64,000 bases of DNA from NCBI GenBank assembly GCA_050174775.1, contig JBFXJP010000003.1, positions 186,001 through 250,000 of the forward strand. Direction: 5' to 3'. Shown here piece after piece: positions 42,091 to 51,552 of this stretch (within the stretch, counting starts at the first letter, position 1; each line of letters begins with the position of its first letter). The translations under genes were made by a program, and so were the position numbers. Source of the DNA: CAYPGJ01 sp050174775 (GTDB taxonomy: Bacteria; Planctomycetota; Phycisphaerae; Phycisphaerales; UBA1924). Below the pieces are notes generated by a model. That model was given only the letters and a program-made list of their open reading frames with translations. It searched no databases and had not been told where the DNA came from.

Positions 42091-44571
42091 ATGACGCGTT
42101 CGCCCTCCTCTGACAGACCCGTGACGGAGCACGATGCCTTGACCAACCCCACGCCCAACACGCGAGGAACGCTCACACGCATCCTCGACGCCCTCTCCAG
42201 CGTCTGGCTGGGCGTCACCTTCATGTTCCTCCTCTTCGTCTACATGTCCGTCGGCAGCGCCGGCTACGTCATCCGACAGTCCCGCTGGTTCGAGATGACC
42301 GAGTACGAATGGTTCCACTGGTGGCCCTTCGACGCCCTCATCGCCGCGCTCTGCATCAACCTCTCCATCGCCACCATCCGTCGCATCCCACTCCGCGTCG
42401 TCAACCTCGGCGTATGGATGATCCACGCCGGCATCATCATTCTCTGCATCGGCAGCGTCATCTACTTCTCACAGAAGATCGAAGGCGACACACCCGTCTT
42501 CCGACGCTCCATCGCCATCGAGTCCCCCGACCATCCCGCCCTCTCACTCGTCGCGCTCCCAGGCGCCCACATCACCGCAGGCGAAGGCGACTCCCAACGC
42601 CTCTACGAAGTCGTCTCCACCGACCCCTCCTGGCCCATCCTCTCCACCCCCGACGCCGGAACCCGCGCCTACGCCGTCACCGTCCGCGTCACCAAACCCG
42701 ACGGCTCCTGGTTCCAACGACAACTCCTCGACGGCTACCCCCAGTACACCGAAGACATCCTCAACACCGGCCGCGCCGTCAACACCACCGGCAAGAAACT
42801 CGTCGACCCCGAACTCTCCATGCGCCTCGAACCCTGGGCGCAGCACGAATTCTTCCTCGCCCACACCTGGGCCCTCTATCTCCGCGAACTCACCCCCCAA
42901 GGCGCCGGCAATTGGGCCCAGCGCCCCCTCCACAACATGCCGCGCTACAACGACTACATCCCCTCCCGCGAAGACGTCTTCCTCGACGCATACGAAGCCG
43001 AGCGCCGCGCGCGCCTCGAACCCTCTCCCATCAACGTCCGCGCGCGCCGCGCCGAGCCCTCCGACCCCGCGCCCGAAGACGTCCGCGTCCGCGTCACCGG
43101 CTACCTCCGATACGCCGTCCTCAACGCCCGCTTCGAACAGGGCCCGCCCACCGGCCCCATGCTCCCCGTCGCCGACGTCACACTCAGCATGGTCGGCCAG
43201 GCCCCCATGCGCAGCCAGATCGTCGCCTCCCGCGCCCCAACCCCCGGCCAATCCCTCCCGCTCCGCTGGGTCGACGCCGAAGCCGACGTCCCCTCCGTCG
43301 CGCAATCCGTCTCCCCACTCCTCCGCTTCTCCTTCCCGGGCGGCGCCGCCACCGAAATCCCCGCAATCCCCGTCCCCTCAGGCGATCAAACCTTCACCCC
43401 CCTCACCGACTCCTCCGGCGCCGACACCGGCTGGTCCGTCCGCGTCCGTGAAGTCATCGACGACGTCCCCATGGCCGACGGCGCACACCTCTCCATCGCC
43501 GTCATCGACCTCGCATCAGCCGACACAAAGATCACGCGCTGGGTCGCCGACATCCCCGCATACACCCGCGACTTCCACGACGGCCCCGGCGATCACGGCG
43601 ACCTCCGCGCCCCCAACACCGCACTCGACGTCACCTACCAGCCCGGCCGCCGCGCCACGCCCGTCACCCTCGTCGCAGCGCCCCGCGCAGGCCGGCAAGA
43701 CCCCGCGCTCTTCGCCGTCGTCTCGCTCGGCTCCTCAGAGCCAACCGTCCGCGAACTCTCCGTCGGCAAGACCGTCGACCTCGGCCCCATGGCCACCCTC
43801 ACCGTCAACGCCTTCTGGCCCCGCGCGCAACGCATCATCAAACCCGCCATCGTCCCCGTCTCCCAACGAGACCGCGACGCCGAATCCTTCTACTCCATGA
43901 TCAAGGTCGAGATCGAGAGCGGAGGACGCACCGAGTCGCAGTGGGTCCCCTATCACCAGTACGTTTTCCCCGACGACTCCTACACCTACGGCTCGCGCTT
44001 CCGCTTCGAGCCCGCACGCTTCACCCTCGCCGACGGCCGCGTCATCGAAGCCATGTTCTCCCGCGAGCGCCGCCCACTCCCCGAGCCCGTCACGCTCTCC
44101 GACTTCCGACTCATCACCCACGTCGGCGGCTTCCAGGGCGACGTCTCCTCCATCCGCGACTGGGAAAGCGTCATCCGCTTCGCAGACCAGCCCGCCGACG
44201 ACGCCATGTCCGTCCGCACCAACGCCCCCGCTTCCTACTCGGGCCTCCGCTTCTTCCAGGCCATGTGGGACCCGCCACAGCGAGCATCCGACGGCGCCGG
44301 CGTCACCAGCCCCGGACTCAACTTCACCGGCCTCGGCGTCGGCTCCCGCACCGGCGTCATGACACAGCTCGCAGGCTGCATCCTCTCCACCCTCGGCATG
44401 CTCTACGCCTTCTACGTCAAGCCCATCATCAAACGCCGACGCAAGGAAGCCGTGTACGCCGAAGTCCGCGCAGGCGCCCACGGCGAATCCGCTTCCGCAC
44501 GACTCGCCGCGCGCAACCGCGCCGCCGAAATCATCGTCACAGGCAACGCGCAAGAGGAGGCCGTGCGATGA
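42091..44571 (+). CDS. resB: System II cytochrome c biogenesis protein ResB/Ccs1-like
   Basis: 826 residues. Three N-terminal membrane helices (LSSVWLGVTFMFLLFVYMSVG ...; GVWMIHAGIIILCIGSVIYF), a very large exported domain (~140-740), and one C-terminal helix (LAGCILSTLGMLYAFYV) match ResB/Ccs1, which with CcsA delivers and attaches haem to apocytochrome c outside the membrane. Longer than common ResB. The ccsA ATG overlaps its stop. Confidence 0.88.
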   Translation: MTRSPSSDRPVTEHDALTNPTPNTRGTLTRILDALSSVWLGVTFMFLLFVYMSVGSAGYVIRQSRWFEMTEYEWFHWWPFDALIAALCINLSIATIRRIPLRVVNLGVWMIHAGIIILCIGSVIYFSQKIEGDTPVFRRSIAIESPDHPALSLVALPGAHITAGEGDSQRLYEVVSTDPSWPILSTPDAGTRAYAVTVRVTKPDGSWFQRQLLDGYPQYTEDILNTGRAVNTTGKKLVDPELSMRLEPWAQHEFFLAHTWALYLRELTPQGAGNWAQRPLHNMPRYNDYIPSREDVFLDAYEAERRARLEPSPINVRARRAEPSDPAPEDVRVRVTGYLRYAVLNARFEQGPPTGPMLPVADVTLSMVGQAPMRSQIVASRAPTPGQSLPLRWVDAEADVPSVAQSVSPLLRFSFPGGAATEIPAIPVPSGDQTFTPLTDSSGADTGWSVRVREVIDDVPMADGAHLSIAVIDLASADTKITRWVADIPAYTRDFHDGPGDHGDLRAPNTALDVTYQPGRRATPVTLVAAPRAGRQDPALFAVVSLGSSEPTVRELSVGKTVDLGPMATLTVNAFWPRAQRIIKPAIVPVSQRDRDAESFYSMIKVEIESGGRTESQWVPYHQYVFPDDSYTYGSRFRFEPARFTLADGRVIEAMFSRERRPLPEPVTLSDFRLITHVGGFQGDVSSIRDWESVIRFADQPADDAMSVRTNAPASYSGLRFFQAMWDPPQRASDGAGVTSPGLNFTGLGVGSRTGVMTQLAGCILSTLGMLYAFYVKPIIKRRRKEAVYAEVRAGAHGESASARLAARNRAAEIIVTGNAQEEAVR

Positions 44572-46364
44572 CCAACGCACCCGCCAACGACACCATCCCC
44601 GACCGCCCCGTCCCCGCCTGGCGCAAAGGCCTCGCCCTCACCCTCGCCATCCTCCTCATCGGCTCCCTCGCCTGGATGACCGTCTCGCGCATGCGCCCAA
44701 GCGCCGCGCCCGACGGACTCTCCCCCTTCGAGCGCGAAGCCGATCTCTCACCACTCTCCCGAGTCGCCGTCCACCACCGAGGCCGTCTCAAGTCCTTCGA
44801 CTCCTTCGCCTACTCCATCGTCCGCGCCTCAGCCGGCCCCGCCGCCGTGCGCGCGGGCCGCGCAGGCCACGCCTACCTCGACCTCCTCTTCCAGCCCGAA
44901 GCCACCGCAAACACCGACAGCGTCTGGGTCAAGAGCAAGGTCATCCGAGGCCTCATCTCCGACCGTCTCCAATCCCACCCGGGCTGGACCGAAGAACGCT
45001 CCAAGCGCTTCATCAAGACCGGCCTCATCGCCCCCTCCCTCCTCCAGAACGACCCCGCCGTCCGCGACCTCCTCGCGCGACTCGCGCAGGACATGGTCCG
45101 CTCCGCAAAGTTCGTCGAGCAGATCGACAACGCACTCACACTCCGACACCCCGACATCCTCGTCGACCTCCTCCGCATCCTCCCGCCACCCGCGCCCGCC
45201 TCCGACCCCAACACCCCCTGGACCTCAGTCGCCGCCCTCACCGCCGACGGCTCCGGCATCCCCCACAACGGCGCCCCCGAAGCCATCCCGGCAGCGGGCG
45301 CCCTCGCAGGCATGGACGCCAAAACCTCAGCAACGCTCATCGCAGCCTGGGCCGACCTCGCAAACGCCTGGCGCGCACAGGACGCCCCCAAAGCCTCCGA
45401 CGCGGCCAAGCGCCTCGCCGACGCCCTCCCAGCCCTCAACCCCACCCTCTACCCGCAAGCCCAGAAACTCCAGTGGGAGAGCCGCTACTTCGCCCTCGGC
45501 AACTTCACCTGGGTCTGGCTCGTCTACATGGCCGGCGTCGTCTTCCTCCTCATGGCCGTCGTCTACCGCTGGTCCACCGCGCGCTGGATCGGCATCGCCT
45601 TCTTCCTTCTCGCCCTCGCCCTCCACACCGGCTCCATCGCGCTCCGCTGGCACGTCTCCGGACGCTGGCCAAACTCCAACATGTTCGAAGCCGTCACCAC
45701 CGCAGCCTGGTTCGGCGCCGTCGCCTCACTCCTCCTCGAACTCCTCGCGCGCAAATCACCCATGCGCAACCTCTTCTTCCTCGGCGCCGCCGCCTGCTCC
45801 ATGGCCGCCCTCATGGCCGCGCACTTCCTCCCGCTCCAACTCACCCCCGACATCGGCAACATGATGCCGATCTTGCACGACGTCTGGCTCTACATCCACA
45901 CCAACGTCATCATCTTCTCCTACGTCCTCATCGCCATGGCCGCCGTCACCGCCCTCCTCTACCTCCTCCACCGTCTCGCCGGCGGCGAAGCCACCTACGC
46001 CAAAGTCGGCGGCGCCGGCAGCCTCATCCAGCGAGACGCCCGCAAGCCCCGCGCCGCCTTCGGCGAAGTCCTCGACGGCGCCACCATGCTCCTCATGGAG
46101 CTCTCCTTCGTCCTCCTCTGGGCAGGCATCGTCATGGGCGCCGTCTGGGCCGACCACTCCTGGGGCCGACCCTGGGGCTGGGACCCCAAGGAAGTCTTCG
46201 CCCTCAACACCTTCCTCATCTTCGCCATGCTCATCCACATCCGACTCAAGGTCCGCGACAAGGGCCTCTGGACCGCCGTCCTCGCCTCCATCGGCGCCGG
46301 CGTCATGATCTTCAACTGGACCGTCATCAACTTCGTCATCACCGGCCTCCACTCCTACGCCTGA
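44568..46364 (+). CDS. ccsA: System II cytochrome c assembly protein CcsA
   Basis: 598 residues. One N-terminal helix, then ~270 exported residues not found in minimal CcsA, then at least seven helices. The haem-handling WWD-type motif appears as WGRPWGWDPKEVFAL, with flanking histidines (HDVWLYIHTNVIIFSY; HTGSIALRWH). Coupled to resB (ATGA), so the two form the haem export and ligation complex. Confidence 0.93.
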   Translation: MTNAPANDTIPDRPVPAWRKGLALTLAILLIGSLAWMTVSRMRPSAAPDGLSPFEREADLSPLSRVAVHHRGRLKSFDSFAYSIVRASAGPAAVRAGRAGHAYLDLLFQPEATANTDSVWVKSKVIRGLISDRLQSHPGWTEERSKRFIKTGLIAPSLLQNDPAVRDLLARLAQDMVRSAKFVEQIDNALTLRHPDILVDLLRILPPPAPASDPNTPWTSVAALTADGSGIPHNGAPEAIPAAGALAGMDAKTSATLIAAWADLANAWRAQDAPKASDAAKRLADALPALNPTLYPQAQKLQWESRYFALGNFTWVWLVYMAGVVFLLMAVVYRWSTARWIGIAFFLLALALHTGSIALRWHVSGRWPNSNMFEAVTTAAWFGAVASLLLELLARKSPMRNLFFLGAAACSMAALMAAHFLPLQLTPDIGNMMPILHDVWLYIHTNVIIFSYVLIAMAAVTALLYLLHRLAGGEATYAKVGGAGSLIQRDARKPRAAFGEVLDGATMLLMELSFVLLWAGIVMGAVWADHSWGRPWGWDPKEVFALNTFLIFAMLIHIRLKVRDKGLWTAVLASIGAGVMIFNWTVINFVITGLHSYA

Positions 46365-46376
46365 GCGCCAGCGCAC

Positions 46377-46415
46377 GAAAACGCCCGGCCGCGCGTGATC
46401 CGCGCGCCCGGGCGT
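46377..46415 (-). terminator. Intrinsic terminator for the minus-strand gene
   Basis: A 15-bp stem (46381-46395 with 46401-46415, one mismatch) and TGATC loop is followed on the minus strand by TTTT. It lies between convergent ccsA and the secreted-protein gene, and may also stop ccsA transcription. Confidence 0.75.
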
Positions 46416-46445
46416 GCCGAGGAGTCTCGTCGCACTCTCACGCGC

Positions 46446-47312
46446 TCACGGCGCGCTCACCACCCGCACCGTCACCGCAAGCCACCCATCCCCTTCCAGA
46501 TCATCCACCACCGCGGCTACCACGGCCTCGCTCCCCACGTCAATCTCAGCATCAATCTGCCGCGTCCGCTGACGCAGCTGCTGCAGCGGCGCCGGCGCCG
46601 CCGCCCACACCGACAACCCCGAAGGCGGCCCCGACTGCCCGGGCGTGTCCGACAGAGACACCCGCGACATCCGCCCGCTGAAACGGATCACCGCGCGCCC
46701 CTCACGCACCGACGTCACCATGATCGATCCCTCGATCCCGCTCTGCGCCTCCTGCACGTCCGTCTGATACGCCGCGCTCTGCGAGCCCACCACCGGGATC
46801 AACGACCGCACGTACGTCACCTTCTCCACCGACGACACAGCCGACGGCCGACTCACCGAGGCCACCGTCCGCAGCGCATGCACCGGCGTCGTCTTCGACC
46901 ACTCCCCGCTCGCCTTCGCCCCAGCCAGCGGCGGCGCCCCGCTCCCCCTCCGCGTCTCCACCTCCACCGACACCCGACCCGCCCCCGCGGCATCACGGAT
47001 CGTCTGCAGCGCCTGCTGGAACCCCTTGTGCTGCTCCGCGCCGCCGCTCAGCGCCACGATCTGCTGCGAGATCTCCTCAAGCTGCATGCTCAGCACGTCC
47101 GCCAGCCGATCCAGCCGTGCCACGCCCGCAAGATCGCCGACGTCGTACAGCCGCACCTCGAACGACCCGTCATTGCTCCGATTGATCGCCGTCGCCGACG
47201 CGCCCTCCCCCGGCGCGCTCGACCGCTGATCCGCGCTCGCAAGCCCCGTCCCGCACATCGCCACCAGCATCCACGCCATCACCCGAGTCTGTGTGCTCCA
47301 TCGCATCGTCAT
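46446..47312 (-). CDS. Secreted protein downstream of anti-sigma gene, unknown
   Basis: 288 residues. Signal peptide (TRVMAWMLVAMCGTGLASA), then an exported region with a helical stretch (DRLADVLSMQLEEISQQIVA) and a beta-rich C-terminus. aaagga precedes ATG 47312; a second ATG follows two codons on. It follows the sigma/anti-sigma pair on the same strand, so it may be in their regulon. No family recognised. Confidence 0.65.
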   Translation of the reverse strand: MTMRWSTQTRVMAWMLVAMCGTGLASADQRSSAPGEGASATAINRSNDGSFEVRLYDVGDLAGVARLDRLADVLSMQLEEISQQIVALSGGAEQHKGFQQALQTIRDAAGAGRVSVEVETRRGSGAPPLAGAKASGEWSKTTPVHALRTVASVSRPSAVSSVEKVTYVRSLIPVVGSQSAAYQTDVQEAQSGIEGSIMVTSVREGRAVIRFSGRMSRVSLSDTPGQSGPPSGLSVWAAAPAPLQQLRQRTRQIDAEIDVGSEAVVAAVVDDLEGDGWLAVTVRVVSAP

Positions 47313-47393
47313 GTTCCTTTCTGCTGTCATCATGAGTCCCGTCATCCCGTCCGCGCGTTCCCGCCGCGCTCCGCATCCGTTTCGTCACTCCCC

Positions 47394-48305
47394 TCAGCGC
47401 TCCATCCGCGCGTACGACGCCACCCACGTCGCAAGCTCCGGACGCAGCGCAAGGTCCTCGCGCACACGCTCCCCCGCGCTCCGCGCCCCCACGTCCGGAG
47501 ATCGCAACAACTCCCGCAGCCGATCGAACGCCGCGGGCCGCAGGTGCGGATTCCCCGCCCACACCCGCACCGCCTGCGCCTGACGATCCGCAGGCAACGA
47601 CTCCAGAAACTCCCGCGCCAACTCCCCCGACCGAACCCGCTCCCCCAGCACGGCCATCACCTCGTCCGACATCGCTCCCGGATGACTCCGCGCCGCTTCA
47701 AACGCTTCCGCCAGCGATCCCTCACCCACCAACGACACCAAACGCGCCTCCACGCTCCCATCATCTCGCGACCGATGCGCCGTCTCCGTCCGCGCCCTCG
47801 GCGCCGCATCCATCCGCATCACCACAACCCCCTCCCGACGCATCACCTCATCAACCCCCTCCGTCACCACCGGCGCCACCGCCACCGCGCCCGCCCCATC
47901 CCCCTCAACGATGTTCCCCGCACCACCACCGCGCAACCCCCACCACGCCAACCCAGCGCCCGTCATCACGACAACCACCGCGGCCACCGTGCTCCACACA
48001 CTGCTACCCCAACCCACCCGCGCGAATCGATGCACTCCGCGCACGCCTTCTCCACCGTGCCACCGATGTGCGGAGCAAATCAGTGCGTTGCTCTCCCTGC
48101 GCGCAGTGATCATCGCGGCCTCATCCACCGCCTCCCCCAACAACACCCCCCGCGCCATCGCATCCACGTCCCGCACCCGCGCCAGCCGCTCGCGCGCCCC
48201 GGGATCCTCGCGCAAACGCTCCGCCACGCGCTCCCGCTCCGCCCCCTCCAGCGCGCCGTCATGAAACGCCTCCAGGTCCGCTCGGCTCAATCGCTCCTCG
48301 CTCAT
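47394..48305 (-). CDS. Anti-sigma factor-like membrane protein
   Basis: 303 residues. The N-terminal ~70 (SRADLEAFHDGALEGAERERVAERL) resembles the anti-sigma domain but without a zinc-binding HxxxCxxC. A membrane helix (VWSTVAAVVVVMTGAGLAW) follows, then an exported ~180 residues. Residues ~72-83 are encoded by a copy of a palindromic repeat seen elsewhere in the window. The ATG overlaps the sigma stop (ATGA), the normal sigma/anti-sigma coupling. Confidence 0.78.
   Translation of the reverse strand: MSEERLSRADLEAFHDGALEGAERERVAERLREDPGARERLARVRDVDAMARGVLLGEAVDEAAMITARRESNALICSAHRWHGGEGVRGVHRFARVGWGSSVWSTVAAVVVVMTGAGLAWWGLRGGGAGNIVEGDGAGAVAVAPVVTEGVDEVMRREGVVVMRMDAAPRARTETAHRSRDDGSVEARLVSLVGEGSLAEAFEAARSHPGAMSDEVMAVLGERVRSGELAREFLESLPADRQAQAVRVWAGNPHLRPAAFDRLRELLRSPDVGARSAGERVREDLALRPELATWVASYARMER
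48056..48091. repeat. Partial palindromic repeat inside the anti-sigma gene
   Basis: 36 bases differ at only three positions from the hairpin-2 part of the intergenic repeat at 63329-63438. The arms CACCGATGTGC (48061-48071) and GCAAATCAGTG (48075-48085) are now imperfect. It is read in frame, giving ALICSAHRWHGG. Confidence 0.8.
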
Positions 48306-48850
48306 TCCTCGTCCCTCCATTCCGCACCCAACGACTCCCGCAACTTCCCGCGCGCCGCATGCAACGCGCTCCGCACCCTCGGCGCCGTGGTCCCCAACGC
48401 CTCCGCAATCCCCTCGTACGACAACTCCTCCACCACCCGCAACGTCACCGCCGCCCGCTGCAACCCCGTCAACCCCTCGAGCGCCCCCTCGATCGCCCGT
48501 CTCGTCTCCGCGCCCTCCCCACTCCCGCCCGCCTCCTCCACACCCCTCGACCACGCCCACCGCGCCGCACGCGCAACCCTTCTCCGCGCCGACCTGCGCT
48601 CATCCAGGTACACCCGCACCAACACACTCCGCGCGTAGTGGTAGGGGGGCGGCTCGCGCACACCGGAACTCGAATCACCTCCCGGCACAACCCCCCCCGC
48701 CAGCAACTTCGCGATCGTCGTCTGCGTCAGGTCCGTTGCATCCGCTTCACGCCCCCGACCGACCAGCGCCCGCGCGAGCCGGTCCAGACGCGAAGCCAGC
48801 GTCGCCCACGCCTCGCTCCGCTCCCCCCGTGCCTCGCTCCGCTTGGCCAT
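48302..48850 (-). CDS. ECF-type RNA polymerase sigma factor
   Basis: 182 residues. Region 2 is seen around LASRLDRLARALVGRGREADATDLTQ and region 4 as the helix-turn-helix GLTGLQRAAVTLRVVEELSY-EGIAEALGTTAPRVRSALHAA. Between them lies a basic linker. Start ATG 48850 is tentative; the frame stays open to 49117. Followed by its overlapping anti-sigma gene. Confidence 0.87.
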   Translation of the reverse strand: MAKRSEARGERSEAWATLASRLDRLARALVGRGREADATDLTQTTIAKLLAGGVVPGGDSSSGVREPPPYHYARSVLVRVYLDERRSARRRVARAARWAWSRGVEEAGGSGEGAETRRAIEGALEGLTGLQRAAVTLRVVEELSYEGIAEALGTTAPRVRSALHAARGKLRESLGAEWRDEE

Positions 48851-49213
48851 GCCCGCACTCACGCGCCCATGCCTCCGCGCCCGCAACAGCACGGGCTCCA
48901 CTACCCATACGCCACGCCCCCCCCTCGCGCACACCCCCACCCGGGAAAACTTCACCCGTGCTCGTCCAGCTCCCCCCCGGGGTCGTGCGCACGTCCCCCG
49001 CACATGCGCAGATGCGCGCGCCGCGAGCACGCGCTCCCCCACATCCGCAGCGCACAGACGCCCTTTGTGCGCGAGACCACCCCGTAGCACGCCCTTTCGG
49101 CGCACCAGCCCCGTCACTCACCCTCCTCGGCCAACACACACAACTCCACCCTGCCACGAAGCTGCGCGCGCAACCCCAACCTGTCGCCATACGGCGCGCG
49201 CCGCGATGCGCTC
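48851..49213. other. Intergenic stretch between flagellin and sigma genes
   Basis: 363 bases between two minus-strand genes. It should hold the sigma promoter, but no convincing -35/-10 pair, terminator or RNA was seen. The sigma reading frame stays open through much of it, which may simply reflect high G+C. Confidence 0.4.
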
Positions 49214-50092
49214 TTAACCCAGCAGCCCCAGCACCTGATCCGAACGCATCCCGTCCGAGATCCCCAGCGTCCGCAGCGACGTCTCCGACTTGATCCGCCC
49301 CCGCATCAGGCTCACCACCTCCGCGGCAAAGTCCGCGTCCCGGATCTTCGACTCCGCCGCCGTCGTGTTCTCCAGCTCGATCGCCGCGCGATTCAGGAAC
49401 GACCCCAGCAGATACTTCTGATACCCCCCGATGCTCGCGCGCGTGTTCGACACGAACTCGATCGCCTTCTTCACCGACTTCTGCGCGTTCTCAAGATCGC
49501 CATCCACAAGATTGAACGCGCCGCTCCCCGCGATGTCCGTCAGCGAAAACTCCTCGAACACCGGCTCACCCAGCGGGTCCTCACCCGTCTGCACCGGGAT
49601 CACCCCCAGCCCCTCCACGCTCAACGCCGGCGTCGCGAAAGATCCCTCAGCCACCGCGAGCTGCACCCCCTCGGCGAGCACCTTCTTCCCGTTGAACGTC
49701 GTCGTCTGAATGATGTAGTCAATCGCCTGCAGAACCGCGTTCGCCTCTTCCTGATTCGCCTCGCGCTCCGCAAGCCCCGACCCGCCCTTGTTCGCGCTCT
49801 GCACGATCAATCCATCGAGGTGGATCAGCAACTCCCCGATCACCCCCAGCGGCCCCTCCACCACGTCCAGCACGTGCGACGCGCGCTCCGCCTGCTCGAT
49901 CTCCTTCGCAAGCGTCACACGCCGCGCCCGCAGGTTGTCCGCCGCGATCAATCCCGACGGGTCATCCTTTCCCCGATTGATCCGATGCCCCGTCGAAAGC
50001 CGCTCCACCGCGGTCGAGATCGCGCGATCAGCGTCCTGCGACATCCGCAGCGCCATCATCGAAGTGATGTTGTGGACGGAGCTGATCTGCAA
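49214..50092 (-). CDS. Short flagellin
   Basis: 292 residues. N-terminal D0/D1 (ISSVHNITSMMALRMSQDAD, RLSTGHRINRGKDDPSGLIA) and C-terminal D1/D0 helices (DADFAAEVVSLMRGRIKSET) are present with a small middle domain. TTG 50092 is chosen because it gives the standard N-terminus and has gagg 8 bases upstream; ATG starts at 50164 and 50152 would add a basic leader unlike flagellins. No other flagellar gene is adjacent. Confidence 0.88.
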   Translation of the reverse strand: MQISSVHNITSMMALRMSQDADRAISTAVERLSTGHRINRGKDDPSGLIAADNLRARRVTLAKEIEQAERASHVLDVVEGPLGVIGELLIHLDGLIVQSANKGGSGLAEREANQEEANAVLQAIDYIIQTTTFNGKKVLAEGVQLAVAEGSFATPALSVEGLGVIPVQTGEDPLGEPVFEEFSLTDIAGSGAFNLVDGDLENAQKSVKKAIEFVSNTRASIGGYQKYLLGSFLNRAAIELENTTAAESKIRDADFAAEVVSLMRGRIKSETSLRTLGISDGMRSDQVLGLLG

Positions 50093-50199
50093 CGGTCGTG
50101 CCTCACGAGGACGCCCGCGCGAAACCCGCGCGAGATCATCCCCCACGACCATCGACACGATCACGTCCGCAATCCAGCCGCTCCCCGGTTATCGGCCCC

Positions 50200-50703
50200 T
50201 CACGCCTCTCCAGGCGCCCTCGACCGAATCGTCGGCGGCAGCAGCCCCAGCAGAATGAACATCGACCCCGCCGCGAGCAGATACACCCGCGACCGATCCC
50301 CCGTCGCCCATCGCTGCAACACCGTGTCCGGCTGCACGCGGTACAGCACCGGCGCCGCGGGCGGCTCCAATCCGGGCCAGGGCGACAGGTCCTCTCCCGC
50401 CACCTCACCGGGCACCGTCAGCACCGTCCGGTCCGCCGGCGCCAATCCCAGATGCGTTGCGACCAACGCCACCGACAGCGTCTCATCCCCCCTCGATAGC
50501 GCGCTGCGGTACTGCGCGTGATTGCTCAACCGCTTCGTCGCCCGCGCCTCCGTCACCTGCGCCCGCGCCCGCTGCAGCTCAGCCTCCGACAGCTGATCGA
50601 ACGCCGGGATCAAAACGGTCGCCGACAGCAACGCCATCCCAGCCAGCAGAAACAGCCAGCCGGGGTCCAGCACGAACAAGGGCTCTCGACGCGATCTCGC
50701 CAT
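50200..50703 (-). CDS. Two-helix membrane protein, unknown
   Basis: 167 residues. Helices at ~14-34 (WLFLLAGMALLSATVLIPA) and near 145-160 (VYLLAAGSMFILLGLLPP) flank an exported coiled-coil segment (EAELQRARAQVTEARATKRL). It lies between a lipoprotein gene and the flagellin gene on the same strand. No family recognised. Confidence 0.65.
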   Translation of the reverse strand: MARSRREPLFVLDPGWLFLLAGMALLSATVLIPAFDQLSEAELQRARAQVTEARATKRLSNHAQYRSALSRGDETLSVALVATHLGLAPADRTVLTVPGEVAGEDLSPWPGLEPPAAPVLYRVQPDTVLQRWATGDRSRVYLLAAGSMFILLGLLPPTIRSRAPGEA

Positions 50704-50773
50704 CAGCGCACACCGTCTCCGCGATTCCCCCGACACACCATCATCGTCCCTTCCTCCCCGACCCGTGCAACTC

Positions 50774-51487
50774 TCACCGCCGCACCAACGCCCTCCGCAC
50801 GTCCCGCACGCTCAACCCCAGAAACGTCGCCCGCTCCCGCGCCCGCTCCGCCGCAACCCCCACCCCCTCCGACACCCACACCGTGGTTGTCGTCTCCACC
50901 TTCGCCCCCTTCAACGTCACCCGAAGCGTCGTCTCCACCCGCCCCGCCTCCACAACCCCCGACGCAAGCCGAACACGCGCCGACCCCGCCAGCCGCACCT
51001 CCTGCTCCGCCTCCCCCTCATCCCGCACCTCGTCCGGCCGATCGATCGGATGAATCCGCATCATCCCCTTCCACGTCTCCGCCTCACCCTGCGCCAGCTT
51101 CCTCGGCGCCACCAGCAGCGGCGGCTCAAACCGCGTGATCACCCCCTCCTCATGACTCACCGACTCCACCAGCACCGTCCCCCCCTCACCCTCCGCAAAC
51201 GTCTCCTCCACCCACTTCTCCCCGTCCCGCGTCGACACCACCCTCCACCGTTCCCCCTCCCCCTCCTCCACGCGCCGCTCCACCACCTTCCCCTCACCCT
51301 CCAGCACGTCAAACCGCCCCGCCTGCGTCCTCTTCGTCGCCCACTCCTCCGCGCGCACCGCCCCCGTCTTCCCCTCCATCTCCTCCACCACCTGCGCCCA
51401 ATCCTGCGGCGCCATCGCGCGCGTCGCGCACCCCACACTCATCCCCGCGACCAACCCCACTCCGACCAATCGCAGCATCGTCCGCAT
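50774..51487 (-). CDS. Lipoprotein, unknown
   Basis: 237 residues. Signal peptide with lipobox GMSVGC, then a Glu/Val/Arg-rich exported domain without recognised family. ATG 51487 is preceded by TACGCT (51494-51499) after 6 bases, with no ribosome site. Divergent from the HEAT lipoprotein. Confidence 0.7.
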   Translation of the reverse strand: MRTMLRLVGVGLVAGMSVGCATRAMAPQDWAQVVEEMEGKTGAVRAEEWATKRTQAGRFDVLEGEGKVVERRVEEGEGERWRVVSTRDGEKWVEETFAEGEGGTVLVESVSHEEGVITRFEPPLLVAPRKLAQGEAETWKGMMRIHPIDRPDEVRDEGEAEQEVRLAGSARVRLASGVVEAGRVETTLRVTLKGAKVETTTTVWVSEGVGVAAERARERATFLGLSVRDVRRALVRR

Positions 51488-51493
51488 GCAGCG

Positions 51494-51543
51494 AGCGTAC
51501 CCCACCCAGGCCCCCTCAGCCTCTCCACCCCACCCGCTATATT
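51494..51543. promoter_or_regulatory. Divergent -10-like boxes before two lipoprotein genes
   Basis: TACGCT on the minus strand (51494-51499) lies 6 bases before ATG 51487, and TATATT on the plus strand (51538-51543) lies 9 bases before ATG 51553. Neither gene has a Shine-Dalgarno site, so both may be leaderless. Only 65 bases separate the two start codons. Confidence 0.4.
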
Positions 51544-51552
51544 CCACCTCAC

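Noticed and set aside
42309..43451. A long second frame inside resB
   Set aside because: Arg/Pro/His-rich nonsense composition while the ResB frame has membrane helices and family features.
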